Assembly (NCBI GenBank): GCA_030149595.1
Contig: JASFBI010000037.1
Coordinates: forward strand, 1-9,601
From: Desulfobacterales bacterium
Lineage (GTDB): Bacteria > Desulfobacterota > Desulfobacteria > Desulfobacterales > DAOWNP01
Direction of reading: 5' to 3'
DNA: 9,601 bases
Shown: one piece after another, positions 5,176 to 9,601 of the stretch
Numbering within the stretch: the stretch's first letter is position 1
Layout: each line of letters starts with the position of its first letter
Made by a program: the position numbers and the translations under genes
Notes under the pieces: generated by a model
Told to the model about the DNA's origin: nothing
What the model saw: only the letters and a program-made list of their open reading frames with translations
The model's database searches: none

Positions 5176-6510
5176 ATGCAAGTTACGGTTGAAGATAAAA
5201 GTTCTGTCAAAAAAATCCTACATATAGAAATTCCCCAAGCAGAGATTACTTCTGAAATAGCTAAAGGCTATGCAAATATAAACAAAAATGCAAAGATAAA
5301 AGGATTTAGAAAAGGTAAGGTTCCTAAGTCGGTTTTAATAAGAATGTTTAAAAAAGATGTATATTCTGAGGTAACTTCAAAGGTTATACAAAAATCTTTT
5401 ATAGAAGCACTAACTGAAACCAAGCTTCCTATTATAGGCACCCCTAAGATGGACCCGCCTGATTTAAATGAAGACGAACCATATAAGTATGATGCTGTTA
5501 TTGAGATATCACCAGAACTGTCTGGCTTTAATATAGATGGATTTAAATTAAAAAAGAATTTATATAAAGTTACAGATGAGCAAATTGATATTCAGCTTAA
5601 AGCTCTGCAAGATAAATTTGCCTCTTTTGAATCAATTAAAGAAAAACATCCTGTTCAAAACGAAGATATTGCTGTAATTGATTTTGAAGCATCACAAGAT
5701 GGCAAAGAGTTTAAAGGCATTGAAAAAAAAGATGATTTTTCAATTAAAATCGGAGCAGGTGTAATTTCTACGGAGTTTGATTCTCAGTTAATTGGCACAA
5801 ATATTGGGGAAACAAAAGAATTTCCGGTACTTTTTCCGGAAGATTATGTTAACAAGGATCTTGGTGGTCAAACTATAACCTTTAAAGTAACTTTAAAGGA
5901 TCTGAAAGAAAAAATAATTCCAGAGATAGATGATGTTTTTGCTAAATCGCTTGGTGAATATGAAACTCTGGAAAAATTAAAAGAGCAGATTACTGAAAAT
6001 TTAAAACAGGGTTATGAAAAACGGATTGATCAGGAATTAAATGAACAAATTTTTGAATCACTAATATCCCAGCAGGATTTTGAGATTCCTGACGTAATGA
6101 CTCAGTATGAGCAAAACTCTATAATGGGTGAAACTGAAAAGGCTCTTACAGCAAATAATATGACTTTTGAACAGCTGGGAAAAGATAGAAAAAGTTTTGA
6201 AGAAACAGCAAAGCAGACAGCAGTAAATCAGGTAAGACGCCAACTTATATTAAAAAAACTTATAGAACAAGAGACGCTGGAGCTTACAAAGGCTGAATTA
6301 GATGAAGGTGTTAAACAACTTGCCAGTGAATATAACAAACCCTATGATAATTTTAAATTAGAATTTGAGCAAAATAAGGACACAAAAGAGTATTTTAAAC
6401 AAACACTACTTGAAAAAAAGATATTAAAGCTTATCTTAAATAAATGTGAAATCATTGAAATTGAACCCGAAAAGGATGCAACTGTTTCTTCTGAGGAGGG
6501 TTCTGAATAA
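5176..6510 (+). CDS. tig: Trigger factor, ribosome-bound chaperone and peptidyl-prolyl isomerase
   Basis: A 444-aa cytoplasmic chaperone that docks at the ribosomal exit tunnel and shields nascent chains; the length is typical. The N-terminal ribosome-binding domain (about 1-145) contains the signature GFRKGKVP at 43-50, the same positions as in E. coli. An FKBP-type isomerase domain follows (about 150-245, from NEDIAVIDFEA to ITFKVTLKDL). The remainder is the helical SurA-like chaperone domain, rich in Glu and Lys, ending in an acidic tail (EEGSE). AAAGGG lies 5 nt before the ATG at 5176. It is the first gene of the tig-clpP-clpX-lon run, with 32 nt to clpP and no hairpin between, so co-transcription is likely. 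The upstream region carries a candidate RNA, a terminator and a tRNA-Leu remnant that could influence its expression. Identification is secure. Confidence 0.98.
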   Translation: MQVTVEDKSSVKKILHIEIPQAEITSEIAKGYANINKNAKIKGFRKGKVPKSVLIRMFKKDVYSEVTSKVIQKSFIEALTETKLPIIGTPKMDPPDLNEDEPYKYDAVIEISPELSGFNIDGFKLKKNLYKVTDEQIDIQLKALQDKFASFESIKEKHPVQNEDIAVIDFEASQDGKEFKGIEKKDDFSIKIGAGVISTEFDSQLIGTNIGETKEFPVLFPEDYVNKDLGGQTITFKVTLKDLKEKIIPEIDDVFAKSLGEYETLEKLKEQITENLKQGYEKRIDQELNEQIFESLISQQDFEIPDVMTQYEQNSIMGETEKALTANNMTFEQLGKDRKSFEETAKQTAVNQVRRQLILKKLIEQETLELTKAELDEGVKQLASEYNKPYDNFKLEFEQNKDTKEYFKQTLLEKKILKLILNKCEIIEIEPEKDATVSSEEGSE

Positions 6511-6531
6511 AGCCTAAAATCTTATTTTAAA

Positions 6532-6537
6532 AGGAGG
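6532..6537 (+). promoter_or_regulatory. Strong ribosome binding site that sets the clpP TTG start
   Basis: AGGAGG is a full Shine-Dalgarno match, 5 nt before TTG 6543. The in-frame ATG at 6558 is 20 nt away from it, too far. This supports a TTG initiation codon. Confidence 0.85.
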
Positions 6538-6542
6538 CAGTT

Positions 6543-7163
6543 TTGTCAATTATCCCAATGGTTGTTGAACAAAGTAGCAGGGGAGAGCGAGCTTATGATA
6601 TTTACTCAAGGCTACTTAAAGACAGGATTATTTTTCTTGGTACAGCAATTAACGATGAAGTTGCAAATGTTTTAATTGCCCAGTTTCTTTTTCTTGAATC
6701 AGAAGATCCTGATAAAGATATTAATTTTTATATTAATTCCCCTGGTGGAGTTATTACTGCTGGTTTAGCTGTGTATGATACCATGCAGTATATTAAACCA
6801 AGTATTACCACTGTCTGCATAGGACAAGCTGCAAGCATGGGTTCTGTACTTCTTGCAGCAGGAGATGCCGGGAAAAGATATTCTCTGCCGAATTCAAGAA
6901 TAATGATCCACCAGCCAACAGGTGGCGCACAGGGTCAGGCCTCTGATATTGCCATACAGGCAAAAGAGATTCTAAGAATGAAAGATATTTTAAATTCAAT
7001 TCTGGAAAAACATACAAAAATGGATTTAAAAAAAATAGAGGAAGATACGGAACGTGATTTTTTTATGGATAGCCATGAAGCTAAAAAATATGGTATCATA
7101 GATCATGTAATTACCAGCAGAAACGATCTTGCCGACATAGAAAAAACAAAAACGGAGGTCTAA
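6543..7163 (+). CDS. clpP: ATP-dependent Clp protease proteolytic subunit
   Basis: A 206-aa serine peptidase that assembles as two stacked heptamers and degrades proteins fed by ClpX. The catalytic triad is complete: Ser98 in GQAASMGS, His123 in MIHQP and Asp172 in ERDFF. The substrate-binding strand [12 protein letters not shown] (63-74) and the N-terminal [22 protein letters not shown] are very close to E. coli ClpP. Translation most likely begins at TTG 6543, which follows AGGAGG by 5 nt; starting at ATG 6558 would remove conserved residues preceding MVVEQ. The E. coli enzyme has a 14-residue propeptide, whereas this form starts essentially at the mature end, with at most Met removed. It lies 32 nt after tig and 1 nt before clpX, so coupled expression is expected. 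Identification is secure. Confidence 0.98.
   Translation: MSIIPMVVEQSSRGERAYDIYSRLLKDRIIFLGTAINDEVANVLIAQFLFLESEDPDKDINFYINSPGGVITAGLAVYDTMQYIKPSITTVCIGQAASMGSVLLAAGDAGKRYSLPNSRIMIHQPTGGAQGQASDIAIQAKEILRMKDILNSILEKHTKMDLKKIEEDTERDFFMDSHEAKKYGIIDHVITSRNDLADIEKTKTEV
7154..7158 (+). promoter_or_regulatory. clpX ribosome binding site inside the end of clpP
   Basis: GGAGG lies within the last codons of clpP, 6 nt before the clpX ATG at 7165. It allows clpX translation to be coupled to that of clpP. Confidence 0.8.
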
Positions 7164-7164
7164 T

Positions 7165-8415
7165 ATGACAAAAAAAGACAGTGTCAATGATAACCTTTTC
7201 TGTTCATTTTGCGGTAAAAATCAAAAAGAGGTTAAAAAGCTTATTGCAGGTCCTGCTGTATATATTTGTGATGAATGTATACAGCTATGCAGTGAAATAA
7301 TTGAAGAAGAGACCGATAAGAAAATCGAGGCTCCTGAAACCATTCTTGTACCGAAGGAGATAAAAAGTTTACTGGACGATTATGTAATAGAACAGGATCT
7401 GGCAAAAAAAAGCCTGTCTGTTGCTGTTTATAATCATTATAAAAGACTTGAATCTTCAATTGATACCGGTGGTGTTGAAATACAGAAGAGCAATATTCTT
7501 TTAATAGGACCTACAGGATCTGGTAAAACACTGCTTGCTCAAACCCTGGCAAGATTTCTTAATGTTCCTTTTACTATTGCTGATGCAACTACACTGACTG
7601 AAGCAGGTTATGTAGGTGAAGATGTTGAAAATATAATTCTGTCTTTACTTCAAAATGCAGATTATGATGTAGAAAAAGCCCAGCGGGGTATAGTCTATAT
7701 TGATGAAATAGATAAAATTGCTTTGCGGTCCGCTAATCCATCAATTACAAGAGATGTATCAGGAGAAGGAGTTCAACAGGCATTATTAAAAATTATTGAA
7801 GGAACTACTGCAAGTGTTCCTCCAAAAGGAGGAAGAAAACACCCCCAGCAGGATTTTGTTAAAGTTGACACCTCAAATATTCTGGTTATAGCAGGAGGTA
7901 CTTTCAATGGCCTGGAAAAGATAATTGAACATCGTATTAGTGCTAAATCAATGGGTTTTGGTTCTAAGATTATTTCAAAAGAAGATAAAAATAAAAATAT
8001 TGGTGATACTTTAGAGCTAATACGAACTGAAGATCTTGTTAAATTTGGATTAATTCCGGAGTTCTTGGGCAGACTTCCTATAATAAGTACACTTAGAGAA
8101 TTAAAAGAAGATTCATTAATAAAAATTTTATCACAGCCTAAAAATGCCCTTGTTAAACAGTATAAGAAGCTTTTTGAAATCGAAGGTGTTAATTTAAAAT
8201 TTACTGACAGTTCTCTTTCAGCTATTGCAAAAGAGGCAATGAAACGCAAATCAGGGGCTCGTGGACTTCGTTCTATAATGGAAAACTGCCTGCTGGATAT
8301 TATGTATGAAATTCCTTCAATGGATAATGTTAAAGAGTGTTTAGTTAGTGAAGAAGTTGTTTTAAACAAAGAAAAACCAATATTGCTCTATGAGCAATCT
8401 AAAAAACAGGCATAA
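7165..8415 (+). CDS. clpX: ClpX, AAA+ unfoldase of the ClpXP protease
   Basis: A 416-aa ATPase that recognises, unfolds and threads substrates into ClpP. The N-terminal zinc-binding domain has Cys13, Cys16, Cys35 and Cys38 (FCSFCGK and YICDECI). The AAA+ core shows Walker A GPTGSGKT (115-122), the pore loop GYVGEDVEN (148-156), Walker B IVYIDEID (176-183), the RKH loop GGRKHPQQ, sensor 1 in [11 protein letters not shown], the arginine finger in [10 protein letters not shown], and sensor 2 in [12 protein letters not shown]. The loop that docks into ClpP is MGFG where most ClpX have IGFG or LGFG; the change is conservative. Length and order are normal. The start ATG lies 1 nt beyond the clpP stop, with GGAGG inside clpP. 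Lon follows after 13 nt, or 52 nt with its alternative start. Identification is secure. Confidence 0.98.
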   Translation: MTKKDSVNDNLFCSFCGKNQKEVKKLIAGPAVYICDECIQLCSEIIEEETDKKIEAPETILVPKEIKSLLDDYVIEQDLAKKSLSVAVYNHYKRLESSIDTGGVEIQKSNILLIGPTGSGKTLLAQTLARFLNVPFTIADATTLTEAGYVGEDVENIILSLLQNADYDVEKAQRGIVYIDEIDKIALRSANPSITRDVSGEGVQQALLKIIEGTTASVPPKGGRKHPQQDFVKVDTSNILVIAGGTFNGLEKIIEHRISAKSMGFGSKIISKEDKNKNIGDTLELIRTEDLVKFGLIPEFLGRLPIISTLRELKEDSLIKILSQPKNALVKQYKKLFEIEGVNLKFTDSSLSAIAKEAMKRKSGARGLRSIMENCLLDIMYEIPSMDNVKECLVSEEVVLNKEKPILLYEQSKKQA

Positions 8416-8428
8416 TAAATATTAAATA

Positions 8429-9601
8429 ATGATCAACTTACCAAATACATTCAAAGAGAATAAACTTATGCAGGGAACTTCTGCTCTCCCCCTTCTGCCT
8501 TTAAGAGATATGGTTGTATTCCCACATATGATAGCTCCTTTATTTGTAGGCAGAGTAAAATCTATTGCTGCATTAACAGAAGCAATGGATAGAGATAAAA
8601 AGATATTTCTAACAACCCAGAAAGATCCTAATATTGAAAATCCTACAGAACACGATTTATCAACAACTGGTACTATTGGTAATATTATACAGTTACTTCG
8701 TCTGCCTGATAAAACAATAAAAGTTCTTATCGAAGGCAAGACCAGAGCAAAAATATTAAATTTTATATCGGATAAAAATTTTCTTTCAGTTGATTTTGAA
8801 ATTATCTACGAAGAGTCTTTGCCTGCTCCAAAGGAAGAGGCTCTTCATAGAACATTAAATAAAAGTTTTGAAGAATATACAAAAATAAATAAAAAAATAG
8901 GAAAAGACGTATTAGCCGGTATACAAAAAGCTGACAACCTTTCACAGCTTGCAGATACCATAATAACCCTTTTCCCGTTTAAATTGCAGGATATGCAGCT
9001 TTTATTAAATACAGACAAAATAGACAAAAGAGTGCATACCCTGATAAAGTTTATCCAGACAGAAACCGAAATCTTCGGTATAGAACAAAAAATTAAAACA
9101 CGTATTAAAAGTCAGATGGAAAAAACTCAAAAACAGTATTATCTGAATGAACAGATACGTGCCATAAAAAAAGAGATGGGGACAGCAGACACAGGTCAGG
9201 ACGAATTAGACGAATTAGAAAAAAATATAAAACGAAAAAAAATGTCTAAGGAAGCGTTGAAAAAGGTCAAAAATGAGTTTAAAAAACTCAAACTTATGAC
9301 TCCTATGTCAGCAGAAGCTGCAGTTGTAAGAAATTATATTGAGTGGATCATCTCAATTCCATGGTTTGAAAAATCAAAGGTTCAAAATGATCTTGATAAA
9401 GCAGAAAGAATATTAAATGAAGACCATTATGGATTAGAGAAGCCCAAAGAACGTATTTTAGAGTATCTGGCTGTTCAATCATTAACAAAAAAAATCAAAG
9501 GACCGATACTTTGCCTTGTCGGACCTCCTGGTGTAGGAAAAACATCTTTGGCAAAATCTGTAGCACGCGCTTCAGGTAGAAAATTTGTCAGGCTCTCTTT
9601 G
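8429..9601 (+). CDS. lon: Lon ATP-dependent protease, N-terminal part (3' end outside window)
   Basis: The frame stays open from 8429 to the window end, giving 391 codons of a protease that is normally about 780-820 aa. Lon is a hexameric AAA+ serine protease for misfolded and short-lived regulatory proteins. LPLLPLRDMVVFPHM (20-34) and PLFVGR begin the LON substrate-binding domain (to about 210). A helical, charged coiled-coil-like section follows, with the Lon-typical QYYLNEQIRAIKKE and the later SIPWF. The ATPase domain opens with Walker A GPPGVGKT (365-372). Walker B and the Ser-Lys catalytic dyad lie beyond the window. The start is uncertain: ATG 8429 gives the longest product but has no clear ribosome site, while ATG 8468 (13 codons later) has a modest AAAGAGA about 8 nt upstream and would still keep the whole conserved domain. 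It is the fourth gene of the chaperone-protease operon. Identification is secure. Confidence 0.97.
   Translation, partial: MINLPNTFKENKLMQGTSALPLLPLRDMVVFPHMIAPLFVGRVKSIAALTEAMDRDKKIFLTTQKDPNIENPTEHDLSTTGTIGNIIQLLRLPDKTIKVLIEGKTRAKILNFISDKNFLSVDFEIIYEESLPAPKEEALHRTLNKSFEEYTKINKKIGKDVLAGIQKADNLSQLADTIITLFPFKLQDMQLLLNTDKIDKRVHTLIKFIQTETEIFGIEQKIKTRIKSQMEKTQKQYYLNEQIRAIKKEMGTADTGQDELDELEKNIKRKKMSKEALKKVKNEFKKLKLMTPMSAEAAVVRNYIEWIISIPWFEKSKVQNDLDKAERILNEDHYGLEKPKERILEYLAVQSLTKKIKGPILCLVGPPGVGKTSLAKSVARASGRKFVRLSL

Noticed and set aside
7773..8369. A 198-codon minus-strand frame opposite clpX
   Set aside because: It is the antisense shadow of strongly conserved ClpX codons, has no family motif of its own, and shows the Ser/Ile/Leu-rich make-up typical of such shadows.
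8422..8739. A 105-codon minus-strand frame opposite the start of lon
   Set aside because: The + strand encodes the unmistakable Lon N-terminal domain there, so this frame is a shadow.
1..9601. A defence island, CRISPR array, prophage or transposon
   Set aside because: No spaced direct repeats, transposase, integrase, phage or defence domains were seen; the coding genes all belong to known metabolic, envelope or proteostasis families.

Overview
The window is AT-rich, tightly packed bacterial DNA from what is most likely an anaerobic, deltaproteobacterial-type organism (Desulfobacterota, perhaps near the Desulfobacteraceae). That placement is an inference from three things: the tig-clpP-clpX-lon order, a tungsten-type aldehyde:ferredoxin oxidoreductase (AOR) paired with a polyferredoxin, and low-GC codon use throughout. 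No species can be named from the sequence.

Left part (1-2463): the 3' part of an AOR-family gene, cut by the window edge, is followed by a small protein with four [4Fe-4S] motifs. The pair resembles the BamB/BamC core of class II benzoyl-CoA reductase, or another AOR with its electron-transfer subunit. After a 154-bp gap holding a striking 51-bp perfect hairpin comes an enoyl-CoA hydratase/isomerase-family gene. Its protein lacks both canonical catalytic glutamates but has an aspartate at the dienoyl-CoA-isomerase position. Together these look like part of an anaerobic CoA-ester degradation locus.

Middle (2529-4777): a WaaE/KdtX-like family 2 glycosyltransferase on the + strand converges on two minus-strand genes. 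One is a spermidine-synthase-fold, SAM-binding protein that is probably not a polyamine synthase. The other is an exported zinc-dependent N-acetylmuramoyl-L-alanine amidase. These suggest envelope functions, without a clear common pathway.

The divergent intergenic region (4778-5175) is the least ordinary stretch. It holds a TTGACA promoter-like site overlapping a palindrome, then a strong + strand hairpin with a T-run that has no annotated gene in front of it, which would define an RNA of about 80 nt. Next is a degenerate tRNA-Leu-like sequence with the hallmark D-arm, a long variable arm and an acceptor end, but a ruined anticodon stem and an overlong T-arm.

Right part (5176-9601): the conserved protein-quality-control operon, with trigger factor, ClpP (TTG start), ClpX and the 5' part of Lon, which runs off the window. 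Trigger factor folds nascent chains, ClpXP and Lon degrade damaged or regulatory proteins. All key catalytic residues visible are intact. No CRISPR array, transposase or phage gene was seen, and I found no clearly novel multi-gene system. The best leads are non-coding: the tRNA-Leu remnant, the orphan terminator and the long hairpin.
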